Shown: positions 23,687 to 32,016 of the stretch, in pieces
Layout of the letters: each line of letters starts with the position of its first letter
Position numbering within the stretch: the stretch's first letter is position 1
NCBI GenBank assembly: GCA_049890035.1
Contig: JBMHCG010000006.1
Span: forward strand, 1 to 64,000
Reading direction: 5' to 3'
DNA: 64,000 nt
Origin: UBA11891 sp049890035
Lineage (GTDB): Bacteria > Bacteroidota > Bacteroidia > Flavobacteriales > Flavobacteriaceae
Translations under genes and position numbers: made by a program
The notes under the pieces: model-generated
What the model was told of the DNA's origin: nothing
Databases searched by the model: none
Seen by the model: only the letters and a program-made list of their open reading frames with translations

Positions 23687-25904
23687 AGGCAGTACCCTTG
23701 GAAACTTTGTAAAAACACTTCCACAAAATATCTTTTCAGGTTTTGTTGTCTCTCTGATTGCTTTGCCTTTGTGCTTGGGCTTGGCGTTAGCCTCGGATGC
23801 ACCTCCCATAGCTGGTGTGCTATCCGCTATCTGTGGTGGTATGGTGGTTGCCTTGTTTGGGGGTTCTTCTTTGACCATCACAGGACCGGGCAACGGATTG
23901 GTCATTGTGTTGCTAGGAGCCATTACCGTTTTGGGTGAGGGCGATTCTTTGATGGGGTACTATTATACCCTTGCTGCCATTATTTTGTCCGGCTTACTGC
24001 TGTTCCTTTTTGGCCTTTTTCGAATGGGTGCACTGAGTGAGTTTTTTCCTGCTTCTGCCTTACAAGGGATGCTTGCGGCTATTGGCGTCGGAATTCTTGC
24101 CAAACAATTTCATGTCATGCTCGGCATTACAACTGTTCGTGGCGGGACATTGGAACAATTGGCCGCTTTTCCTGAGTCGGTTCAGCTGCTTTCAACGCTT
24201 TCCTTTGAACAATGGCTAGCACCCGGTATTGGTGTTGTAAGTTTTATTTTTCTTTTCTTATATGCCCGCATACGCAACCCTCTTTTTCATTTGATTCCTG
24301 CTCCCATGTGGGTGGTGGTTGCTACGATTGCGCTGAGTTATTATTTTGAATTGGTTTTGAATCAAAAACAGCCTTTGGACCCTGCCCTGTTGATTCAGTT
24401 ACCACAAAATCTCGTAGAAAGCCTTCCCCGCCCTAATTTTGGAAAAATTAACCATTTGGATTTTTGGGGAGTTGTTCTCAGCATCACCCTGATAGCGAGT
24501 ATTGAATCCCTGTTGAGTATTAAGGCTGTTGACAAGCTGGACCCGTTAAAGCGCCGTTCCAATAACAACAAGGATCTTCGTGCTTTGGGCTTGGCTTCTA
24601 TCGTAAGTGGTTTTGTTGGAGGGCTCAATGTAGTAACAGTCATTGCCCGATCCTCGGTCAATGTCAATAATGGGGGGACCAATCGATCCTCCAATTTTTT
24701 TCATGCCTTTTTCCTGGTTTTGTTTGTTTTGATTTTCGGTCCCCAAATCCAACGCATCCCCTTACCTGCTTTAGCAGCCATTCTTGTTTTTACGGGGTAT
24801 AAACTTGCTACCCCAGAAAATATTTTACGCATTTACAAAATTGGAAAAGAACAGGCTTTTATTTTTTTAGCAACCTTGGTCGTTACTCTGCTTAGCAATC
24901 TTATCACAGGGATTGGTGCCGGAATTATTGTAACATTTTTGGTTCATGTGTTACTCACTCGAAAAACCGTTCTATTCAGCAGAAACTTACTTAAACCCAA
25001 CGTATTGATGTATCAAGAAAACGTCAGTAAAAACTACTTCGTTAGTGTCAAACATTTTTGCACCTTTTTAAACTTTTACAAACTTAAAAGCAAGCTGGAC
25101 GAGATTCCTCAAAATCAACACGCCATCGTCGATTTCTCTCTTTGCGAATTTGTGGATCACACCGTTATGGAAGGGCTCAATGATTATCGTGATAGTTTCG
25201 AACGCAAAGAAGGCACTTTTGAAATTGTTGGTCTGGACGTGCATGACTCTGTGGCTTCTCACCCTTTTTCTGTCCGTCGCTTTAACCCTGTTCCCAATTT
25301 CCTCAGTTTGGGCAATAATTTTACTAAAAGACAAATCTCCCTTCGTGAACTTGGAGAAAATCTAGGGTGGGATTACAATCCACAAATTGATCAAAAAAGC
25401 CATGGGATAGAACGTTTCTTGTTCTTTAAAACACGACAGTTTAACTTCACATCCAATCGACTGACAAGTCCCAAGGCTACTTTTTCCTTTTTTGACTTGT
25501 CTTATAGTGAAGGTATTTTTATTGCTAAAGAGGACTTAAACTCTTCCTTTTTATTGATTCGTACCCCAACACCTCTACCTGTTTTTGTTTTGGATCGAGA
25601 GAATTTTATGACACCTATTTACCAATTGACAGGAATCGAAGATTTGGATTTTGAAGAGTTCCCCGACTTTTCAAAACGCTTTTTTCTCAGTGGTGAGAAC
25701 AAACAGGCCTTAAAGCGCTTTTTTACCAAAGATGTTGTGTTCTTTTTTGAAAGCCATCCGATTTATCATGTCGAATCCAAAGGAGACCGTCTACTGATAA
25801 AAGGGAAAGACCGAGCAGCGAGTGTCCTTGAAATCAAAGGCATGCTTAGCTTTGCTCGGGAACTCTATAAAATACTAGAAAAAGGGGGTGCTGATATAAG
25901 ATAA
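23679..25904 (+). CDS. SulP-family inorganic anion transporter with long C-terminal extension
   Basis: 741 residues. The membrane domain (about 1-430) starts NFVKTLPQNIFSGFVVSLIALPLCLGLALASDAPPIAG, the SulP entry pattern, and includes SLTITGPGNGLVIVLLGAI (substrate loop) and ASIESLLSIKAVDKLDPLKRRSNNN. After it come a STAS-like unit (about 450-535, with HAIVDFSLCEFVDHTVMEGL) and about 200 further residues with no recognised domain. SulP members in Bacteroidota may carry bicarbonate or sulfate. The anion cannot be decided here. Translational coupling with the Usp gene suggests joint regulation. Confidence 0.87.
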   Translation: MNKGSTLGNFVKTLPQNIFSGFVVSLIALPLCLGLALASDAPPIAGVLSAICGGMVVALFGGSSLTITGPGNGLVIVLLGAITVLGEGDSLMGYYYTLAAIILSGLLLFLFGLFRMGALSEFFPASALQGMLAAIGVGILAKQFHVMLGITTVRGGTLEQLAAFPESVQLLSTLSFEQWLAPGIGVVSFIFLFLYARIRNPLFHLIPAPMWVVVATIALSYYFELVLNQKQPLDPALLIQLPQNLVESLPRPNFGKINHLDFWGVVLSITLIASIESLLSIKAVDKLDPLKRRSNNNKDLRALGLASIVSGFVGGLNVVTVIARSSVNVNNGGTNRSSNFFHAFFLVLFVLIFGPQIQRIPLPALAAILVFTGYKLATPENILRIYKIGKEQAFIFLATLVVTLLSNLITGIGAGIIVTFLVHVLLTRKTVLFSRNLLKPNVLMYQENVSKNYFVSVKHFCTFLNFYKLKSKLDEIPQNQHAIVDFSLCEFVDHTVMEGLNDYRDSFERKEGTFEIVGLDVHDSVASHPFSVRRFNPVPNFLSLGNNFTKRQISLRELGENLGWDYNPQIDQKSHGIERFLFFKTRQFNFTSNRLTSPKATFSFFDLSYSEGIFIAKEDLNSSFLLIRTPTPLPVFVLDRENFMTPIYQLTGIEDLDFEEFPDFSKRFFLSGENKQALKRFFTKDVVFFFESHPIYHVESKGDRLLIKGKDRAASVLEIKGMLSFARELYKILEKGGADIR

Positions 25905-25933
25905 TTTGTACTTTACAAAGAGGCTATTATGTA

Positions 25934-26788
25934 ATGACGCTATACCCTATAGAGACCGGAAATTTCAAATTAGACGGAGGTGCCATGTTTGGTGTCGTTC
26001 CCAAGGTGCTTTGGGAAAAAACCAACCCAGCAGACGCTCAAAACCGCATTTCAATGGCAGCGCGTTCCTTGCTGATAGAAGTAGGAAACCGACTTATTTT
26101 AATTGATACCGGTATGGGGAACAAACAAAGTGATAAATTCTTTGGATACTATGCGCTTTGGGGAGACCATTCGCTAGAACAATCTCTCAAAAACGTTGGC
26201 TTTCACAAAAACGACATTACGGATGTTATTTTTACGCACTTACACTTCGACCACTGCGGAGGTGCTATTGTACGAAGTAAAAACGGCCTGCTTGTTCCCG
26301 CTTTTCCAAACGCCTTGTTTTGGTGCCATAAGGAGCATTGGGAATGGGCAAACAAACCCAACCCCAGAGAAAAAGCATCTTTTCTTCCCGAAAATATTCT
26401 CCCCATTGAAGCAAGTGGACAGCTTCGGTTTATAAGTGGCTCAGGACCATTGCTTACAAACACCCCTTTTCCTTTTGAGTTTTTGGTCGTTGATGGCCAT
26501 ACTGAGAAACAACTGCTGCCCAAACTTCAATACCACGGGCAAACGGTTTTGTTTGCTGCAGACCTGATTCCAACAGCGGGTCATGTTCCCGTCCCATACG
26601 TTATGGGGTACGACACACGGCCGCTGCTGACAATGGACGAAAAACAACGCATTTTACAAGCAGCTGTAGCTGATGATTGGTTGCTTTTCTTGGAGCACGA
26701 TGCTGAAAACGAATTGCTCCGCCTTGAACAGACTGAAAAAGGAATTCGCAGAAGACATACCAATCGATTCCAATCTGTCTTTGGTTGA
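25934..26788 (+). CDS. metallo-beta-lactamase-fold hydrolase
   Basis: 284 residues. It has the full MBL metal set: HLHFDH (His102, His104, Asp106, His107), VVDGHTEKQ (His), FAADLIPTAGH (Asp) and LEHDAEN (His). The N-terminal GNRLILIDTGMGNK strand-loop is the family's usual second strand. The layout resembles bacterial lactonase/esterase members such as AHL-lactonase-like enzymes, but nothing fixes the substrate. It has no signal peptide and is cytoplasmic. The gene lies 29 bases after the SulP gene on the same strand. Confidence 0.84.
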   Translation: MTLYPIETGNFKLDGGAMFGVVPKVLWEKTNPADAQNRISMAARSLLIEVGNRLILIDTGMGNKQSDKFFGYYALWGDHSLEQSLKNVGFHKNDITDVIFTHLHFDHCGGAIVRSKNGLLVPAFPNALFWCHKEHWEWANKPNPREKASFLPENILPIEASGQLRFISGSGPLLTNTPFPFEFLVVDGHTEKQLLPKLQYHGQTVLFAADLIPTAGHVPVPYVMGYDTRPLLTMDEKQRILQAAVADDWLLFLEHDAENELLRLEQTEKGIRRRHTNRFQSVFG

Positions 26789-26861
26789 TCATCGCTTCTT
26801 CTAACCAAATTAAACGTCGCAGGGAAGGCTTCTAAAAACAACAAAATGCAGAAACACTTCC

Positions 26862-26869
26862 TATCTTTG
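26862..26869 (+). promoter_or_regulatory. promoter -7 element TATCTTTG for the S8 peptidase gene
   Basis: Exact TAnnTTTG match 19 bases before the ATG at 26889. It starts a probable operon S8 peptidase - M1 peptidase - rnpA. Confidence 0.6.
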
Positions 26870-26888
26870 ACCGACGCAACGTAGAATA

Positions 26889-28460
26889 ATGAAAAAAAAG
26901 TTTTTACTTCTCACTTCGCTTTTTTTGGTGGGCTGTGCATCTGTCCGATTTAAAGGTGACCCAATCATTACCAACAATCGCCAGGCAATCAGCACCCAAA
27001 TTGATGCGGAACGGCGAAACCACTGGGCACGACTCGATCTTCTGCGCGATAGTATTCCTGGAATGTCTGTGAATCGCGCATACAAAGAATTGATTCAAAA
27101 TAAAAAAGGAGACACCGTCGTTGTCGCTATTATTGATTCGGGCATGGATATAGATCATCCTGCACTGGTCAATCAAATTTGGATCAATACAGATGAAATT
27201 CCCAACAACCAAATAGACGATGACCAAAACGGTTATGTGGATGATGTCAACGGATGGAATTTCTTGGGCGCGTCAGAAAATGAAAATCTCGAATATGTTC
27301 GCCTCCAAAAACTCGAACAGACGGATTCTGAAGCGTTTGATGCCTTTGAAGAAAAAAGACAAAAAGAGCTGAAAAAATACACCTCCCAACTTGCCAATGT
27401 GCTGTTTTTGATTGAAGAAATACCCCTTGCAAAGAAAAAAATACAGGAGGCATTGGGCAAAGAAGACTTTACGCTTGAAGAAGCGAGTCAATTATCCCCC
27501 CTACGCGTAGAACTTTCTGAAGCACTTCGTTTGTTAGCCTATGTTGAAGAGGCTGATATCAGTGCGCCCCTCCTTCAAAAAGCATTAAAACAATACCAAG
27601 ACGCCCTGTTGTATCATCATAACATTGATTTTGAAGGCCGTTCCATCGTTGGTGACGATCCGGACAACATCAACGACAAAAGCTATGGCGATGCCCGTGT
27701 TTGGGGGCCCAAGGAAGCAGATATTGACCACGGAACACATGTTGCGGGTATTATTGGTGCTGTTGCGTGGGCCAATGGATCTGTTGGAATTGCAACAAAC
27801 GTTAAGCTAATGCCGCTGCGTGCTATTCCTAATGGGGACGAATATGACAAGGACATTGCACTAGCCATCCGTTATGCTGTCGATAATGGTGCCAAAATTA
27901 TTAACGCCAGTTTTGGAAAAGGATATTCTCCGCACGCCAATTGGGTGTACGAGGCCATTCGTTATGCTGCAGACCACGACGTGCTGATCGTACATGCCGC
28001 AGGTAACGACAATGAGAACATTGACCCGGGCTTTGAACCAAACTTCCCCAGCGATTATAGTAATGGAAATGAAATCGCTGGGAATGTAATAACAGTCGGT
28101 GCCTCTACTTGGGATTACAATCAAGATTTAATTGCCTCTTTTTCCAATTTTGGAAAAATCAATGTCGACGTTTTTGCGCCAGGGTATAAAATCTATTCCT
28201 CCACTCCTAATAAACAATATGATCGTTTCGATGGCACCTCAATGGCGGCACCCAATGTCTCGGGTGTGGCCGCTGTCCTTCGCTCTTTTTATCCCAAATA
28301 CAAAGCTGCAAAAATAAAAAAAATCATTCTTGACTCAGGTCTCCCCATGTATTCCCAATTAAAGGTTCCATCGGGTGACGGCCTTGAAAAACCAAAATAT
28401 TTTTCTCAATCAGGAAAAATTGTAAACCTTTACAATGCTTTACTAGCCGCATCAAAATAA
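26889..28460 (+). CDS. S8-family serine peptidase, lipoprotein
   Basis: 523 residues. A lipoprotein signal ends LFLVGC (Cys16). The subtilisin triad is visible: Asp83 in VVAIIDSGMDIDH, His281 in DIDHGTHVAG, and Ser451 in DGTSMAAP. The oxyanion Asn is Asn373 in HAAGNDN. About 150 residues between Asp and His are an insertion rich in Glu/Lys/Leu that should form helices, much longer than in plain subtilisins. It is anchored on the periplasmic side or outer surface and probably degrades protein. First gene of a tight unit with the M1 peptidase (next start 6 bases on). Confidence 0.9.
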   Translation: MKKKFLLLTSLFLVGCASVRFKGDPIITNNRQAISTQIDAERRNHWARLDLLRDSIPGMSVNRAYKELIQNKKGDTVVVAIIDSGMDIDHPALVNQIWINTDEIPNNQIDDDQNGYVDDVNGWNFLGASENENLEYVRLQKLEQTDSEAFDAFEEKRQKELKKYTSQLANVLFLIEEIPLAKKKIQEALGKEDFTLEEASQLSPLRVELSEALRLLAYVEEADISAPLLQKALKQYQDALLYHHNIDFEGRSIVGDDPDNINDKSYGDARVWGPKEADIDHGTHVAGIIGAVAWANGSVGIATNVKLMPLRAIPNGDEYDKDIALAIRYAVDNGAKIINASFGKGYSPHANWVYEAIRYAADHDVLIVHAAGNDNENIDPGFEPNFPSDYSNGNEIAGNVITVGASTWDYNQDLIASFSNFGKINVDVFAPGYKIYSSTPNKQYDRFDGTSMAAPNVSGVAAVLRSFYPKYKAAKIKKIILDSGLPMYSQLKVPSGDGLEKPKYFSQSGKIVNLYNALLAASK

Positions 28461-28466
28461 CACCCT

Positions 28467-30299
28467 ATGAAACACCCTATCATTTTCTTTTTATTCGTTT
28501 TTCTGCTCATAACCTCATTGCAGGCACAGACGTACTGGCAACAAGAAGTCAACTATGAAATGACTGTTGAAATGGATGTCGAAACATTCCAGTACAACGG
28601 TGCTCAGAAATTGGTCTATACCAATCACTCGCCGGACAGCCTAACAAAGGTTTTTTACCATCTGTATTTCAACGCCTTTCAACCCGGCAGTGACATGGCG
28701 ATTCGACAGAACAACGGGGCTGACGACAACACACGATTTGATGTTGATCTAGATTCCATACAGCCTGAGGATGAGGGTCGTTTGATTGTCAAAAACTTGC
28801 GTCAGGACGGAGTTCTTGTTAAAACCGAGTGGGAAGAAACCATCTTGGAGGTAAGCCTCAACACGCCGCTAGCTCCCGGAGAAGAAACTGTTTTAACACT
28901 TGATTTTGAGGGACAAGTCCCACAATTGATTCGTCGTGCGGGAAAAAATTCCAGTGAGGGCGTTGCTCTTTCAATGGCCCAATGGTACCCCAAAATGGCA
29001 GAATATGATTATGATGGTTGGAATACAGCTCCCTATATCGGTAGAGAATACCATGGTGTTTGGGGTGATTTTGATGTAAAATTGACACTAGATAAAAACT
29101 ACCTTGTAGGGGCGAGCGGATATTTGCAAAACGCAGCAGATATTGGCTATGGATATTCGGATCGGAAAAAGCCCAAAACAAAAAAAGGAAAAATTACCTG
29201 GCATTTTATAGCACCAAAAGTACATGACTTTACGTGGGCCGCTGACCCAGAATTCATACACGACACCTATCCTGGCCCCAATGGGGTAATGTTGCATTTT
29301 TTCTATAAAAACAAACCCGATCTGATTGCCAATTGGAAAAAACTGCAACCCCATACCGCTGAACTCATGCGATTCTACAATAATACCATTGGCCCTTATC
29401 CCTATCAACAATATACCGTTGCACAAGGAGGTGACGGAGGGATGGAATATGCTATGCTTACCCTCATAACAGGTGAGCGAAAGTATGGAAGTTTATTTGG
29501 TGTTACCGCTCACGAATTAGCACACTCTTGGTTCCAACATATTCTAGCAACCAATGAAATGAAACACGAATGGATGGATGAAGGCTTTACCAGCTACATA
29601 TCTACACTAGCAGAAGATCTGATTTTAGAAGAAAACAAAGCTTTCCCCTTGGAAGGTTCTTACTTGCGGTACCTAGACCTAGCAACCAGTGGCGTTGAAA
29701 TGCCGCAAGCAACCAATGCCAATCGTTATGAATACAACCGTGCCTATGAGAGCACGGCCTACAGCAAAGGCGCCGTTTTTCTTGCGCAACTCGGCTATGT
29801 TATTGGTCCCAAGAAACTAGCAAAAGCACTCAAACTCTACTATAAAAGACATCAATTCAGCCATCCTACTCCGAATGATTTCCGAAGAGTCGCAGAGAAG
29901 GTGTCTGGAATTCAGCTAAACTGGTATCTCACTGATTGGACACAAACAACCAATACCATTGACTACGGTATCGATTCCGTGCAACAAAAGAACGACAAAA
30001 CGGAACTGCACCTTAAAAGAGACGGACTGATGCCCATGCCTTTGGATATTTTGGTTAATTATACAGACGGGAGCCAAGAAATGTTTTACATTCCCATAAC
30101 CCTCATGCGAGGGATCAAAGAAAACCCATACAACTTGGAATGGAACGTACTAACAGATTGGTCGTGGGCAAACCCTTTCTATTCCTTTACATTGTCAAAA
30201 CCAAAGGACGAAATCGAATCCATTATTATCGATCCGACCTATCTAATGGCAGATGTTGATCGAACGGACAATTTTTATTCGAATGCTAAACAGGAGTGA
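28467..30299 (+). CDS. secreted M1-family metallopeptidase
   Basis: 610 residues. A signal peptide ends near LQAQ. N-terminal beta domain, then the gluzincin motif HELAH (349-353) with Glu372 eighteen residues on (EWMDEGFTSY), and the exopeptidase GGMEYA motif in GGDGGMEYAMLT. All zinc ligands and the catalytic Glu are intact. Unlike full aminopeptidase N it is short and lacks the large C-terminal superhelix. It likely removes N-terminal residues from peptides in the periplasm, downstream of the S8 protease. The last four bases overlap the rnpA start (GTGA). Confidence 0.9.
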   Translation: MKHPIIFFLFVFLLITSLQAQTYWQQEVNYEMTVEMDVETFQYNGAQKLVYTNHSPDSLTKVFYHLYFNAFQPGSDMAIRQNNGADDNTRFDVDLDSIQPEDEGRLIVKNLRQDGVLVKTEWEETILEVSLNTPLAPGEETVLTLDFEGQVPQLIRRAGKNSSEGVALSMAQWYPKMAEYDYDGWNTAPYIGREYHGVWGDFDVKLTLDKNYLVGASGYLQNAADIGYGYSDRKKPKTKKGKITWHFIAPKVHDFTWAADPEFIHDTYPGPNGVMLHFFYKNKPDLIANWKKLQPHTAELMRFYNNTIGPYPYQQYTVAQGGDGGMEYAMLTLITGERKYGSLFGVTAHELAHSWFQHILATNEMKHEWMDEGFTSYISTLAEDLILEENKAFPLEGSYLRYLDLATSGVEMPQATNANRYEYNRAYESTAYSKGAVFLAQLGYVIGPKKLAKALKLYYKRHQFSHPTPNDFRRVAEKVSGIQLNWYLTDWTQTTNTIDYGIDSVQQKNDKTELHLKRDGLMPMPLDILVNYTDGSQEMFYIPITLMRGIKENPYNLEWNVLTDWSWANPFYSFTLSKPKDEIESIIIDPTYLMADVDRTDNFYSNAKQE

Positions 30300-30646
30300 A
30301 AATTCATCGACTTAAAGGCAGGGATCGCATTCAAGAACTTTTTACTTACGGAAAAGTCGTTTCGTCTTTTCCATTACATGCGCGCTATCTTCAAAAAAAA
30401 GAAGAGGGTATCTGTCGGTTGGGTGTGAGCGTCCCAAAAAAAAATCTTCCCCGCGCCGTTGACCGTAATAGAGTAAAACGACAATTGTGGGCTTTGGTTC
30501 AAAAAAACAACGTGTTATTTTACAATTTGATTAAAGAAAATAAAACATCGGTGATGCTGGTGTATTGTAACAAAACTGTCATAAAAAACAATCTTTTAGA
30601 AAAGCATTTAATTGACCTTCTTAAACATTGGAAAGAAAAAAACTAG
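30296..30646 (+). CDS. rnpA: ribonuclease P protein component
   Basis: 116 residues from a GTG at 30296 that shares GTGA with the stop of the peptidase gene. The RnpA core is present: FPLHARYLQ, RLGVSVPKKNLPRAVDRNRVKRQLW with the RNR motif, and a C-terminal LLEKHLIDLLKHW helix. It binds the RNase P RNA and pre-tRNA leader. It is not next to rpmH here, as is common in Flavobacteriia. The gene overlaps the convergent elaA at a shared CTAG. Confidence 0.92.
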   Translation: MKIHRLKGRDRIQELFTYGKVVSSFPLHARYLQKKEEGICRLGVSVPKKNLPRAVDRNRVKRQLWALVQKNNVLFYNLIKENKTSVMLVYCNKTVIKNNLLEKHLIDLLKHWKEKN

Positions 30647-31095
30647 ACGCGGACCATTTCACTGTGCGGAATGCCGTCTTCTATATAATTTTTCCCAGTA
30701 GCAACAAACCCCAATGCCGCATAAAACCGAACCAAATGTGACTGTGCAGATATCTTTATCGGGGCGTGTACATGGGTTTTTTCTATGATTCCTATTGCTT
30801 GCTTCATCAGCTCATGGCCCAAGCGTTTTTTTCGGTAGGACTGGCGAACAACAACTCTACCAATCCATGCATAGTCAGGGTCTTTTGCTCCTTTTTCAAA
30901 AATTCTTGCATAAGCGACGAGTGTCTCTGAATCATCATAAGCCAACAAATGAAGCGCATTGGCATCTTGTCCGTCTATGTCTTGATACACACAGTCTTGT
31001 TCGACAACAAAAACTTCCGACCGCAATTGAAAAACATCACACGCTTGCTGGACAGTTAGCATATTGAAACGATAATGTGCAAACTGATAAAACAA
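30643..31095 (-). CDS. elaA: GNAT acetyltransferase, ElaA family
   Basis: 150 residues. The family signature is clear: QLRSEVFVVEQDCVYQDIDGQD, VAYARIFEKG, IGRVVVRQSYRKKRLGHELM (acetyl-CoA loop), and FYAALGFVATGKNYIEDGIPH. The start is TTG at 31095, because the family extends that far upstream and the in-frame TAG lies 15 bases before. The ATG at 31062 would cut off the conserved first helix. It starts one base after the rpiB-like stop, so both genes form a unit. Substrate unknown. Confidence 0.85.
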   Translation of the reverse strand: MFYQFAHYRFNMLTVQQACDVFQLRSEVFVVEQDCVYQDIDGQDANALHLLAYDDSETLVAYARIFEKGAKDPDYAWIGRVVVRQSYRKKRLGHELMKQAIGIIEKTHVHAPIKISAQSHLVRFYAALGFVATGKNYIEDGIPHSEMVRV

Positions 31096-31096
31096 A

Positions 31097-31528
31097 TCAA
31101 GAACAAGCTATTTTTTGAACTCTCTTCTCATGACGCCCTCCTTCAAAAGGCGTATCCAAAAACGTGTCCACCATTTCAATAGCTTGCTGTAGGGAAACAA
31201 ATCGTGCAGGAATGCTTAGAATATTTGCATTGTTGTGTTGTCGCGCAAGCACAACAATCTCTTTATTCCAACACAAGGCGGCACGTACCTTTTGGTGTTT
31301 GTTTGCCGTCATTGCTGCTCCGTTCCCACTGCCACAAATGATGATACCAAAAACCGCTTTTCCCGTTTTGATGTCATTGGCAACAGGATGAATAAAATCG
31401 GGATAATCAACACTTCGTACTTTGTCTGTTCCATGATTTTTAACAAGCGTGTTTTTTTTTTCTAAATAGGCTTGTATCTCTTTTTTGTAAGCCGTTCCTG
31501 CATGATCATTTCCGATACTTATTTCCAT
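31097..31528 (-). CDS. rpiB: ribose-5-phosphate isomerase B
   Basis: 143 residues. RpiB/LacAB fold: ISIGNDHAGTAYKKEI with the substrate Asp-His pair, VKNHGTDKVRSVDYPDFIHPVA, and IIICGSGNGAAMTANKH with the catalytic Cys and the anion-hole glycines, then ARQHNNANIL for the phosphate. It interconverts ribose 5-phosphate and ribulose 5-phosphate in the pentose phosphate pathway. Length normal. Co-transcribed with elaA on the minus strand. Confidence 0.92.
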   Translation of the reverse strand: MEISIGNDHAGTAYKKEIQAYLEKKNTLVKNHGTDKVRSVDYPDFIHPVANDIKTGKAVFGIIICGSGNGAAMTANKHQKVRAALCWNKEIVVLARQHNNANILSIPARFVSLQQAIEMVDTFLDTPFEGGRHEKRVQKIACS

Positions 31529-32016
31529 ACGTCTGTCTCTTTTATTAACTGTTGAAAGGGGTGCATTTATATAATAATAAAATGTTCATAAATGGGACAA
31601 GTTTTTTTGGTTTTCTCTTTTTCTTTTTTAATTAGAATAAATTTCATCAATTCAAGGATTAGATATTCTTTTTTATCGGTTTTTTATAAGCCTTTTTCGT
31701 TTTGTTTTTCACTATTAGTATAAATCCCAAGTCTCTTTTTAATTAACTTTTTTTCTTTTTAACCTATGTTAATAATATTGTTTATATACTGTTTTTCATT
31801 ATTTTAAGTACGTAATAACACTGCATAAACGGTTCATATAAAAGTAACTTAAATTATTCCAAATACTTATTAAAAAGTTATTTCAATAATTAACATCAAA
31901 TCATAATCAATATTATTTTTTTAATTCATTAAAGAAAATACATTACTTATTAATTCTGTTGAAAACCCAAGATGTTCTGATTATTTTAAATGTAACTTTA
32001 TAGCAGTTCTGTATCC
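31529..32016. other. AT-rich intergenic stretch, no gene seen
   Basis: About 490 bases between divergent rpiB and rnr are extremely rich in A and T, with poly-T runs in the rpiB-proximal half. No frame with coding character was found. It may hold the promoters of both genes. No exact TAnnTTTG box lies close to either start. Confidence 0.5.
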
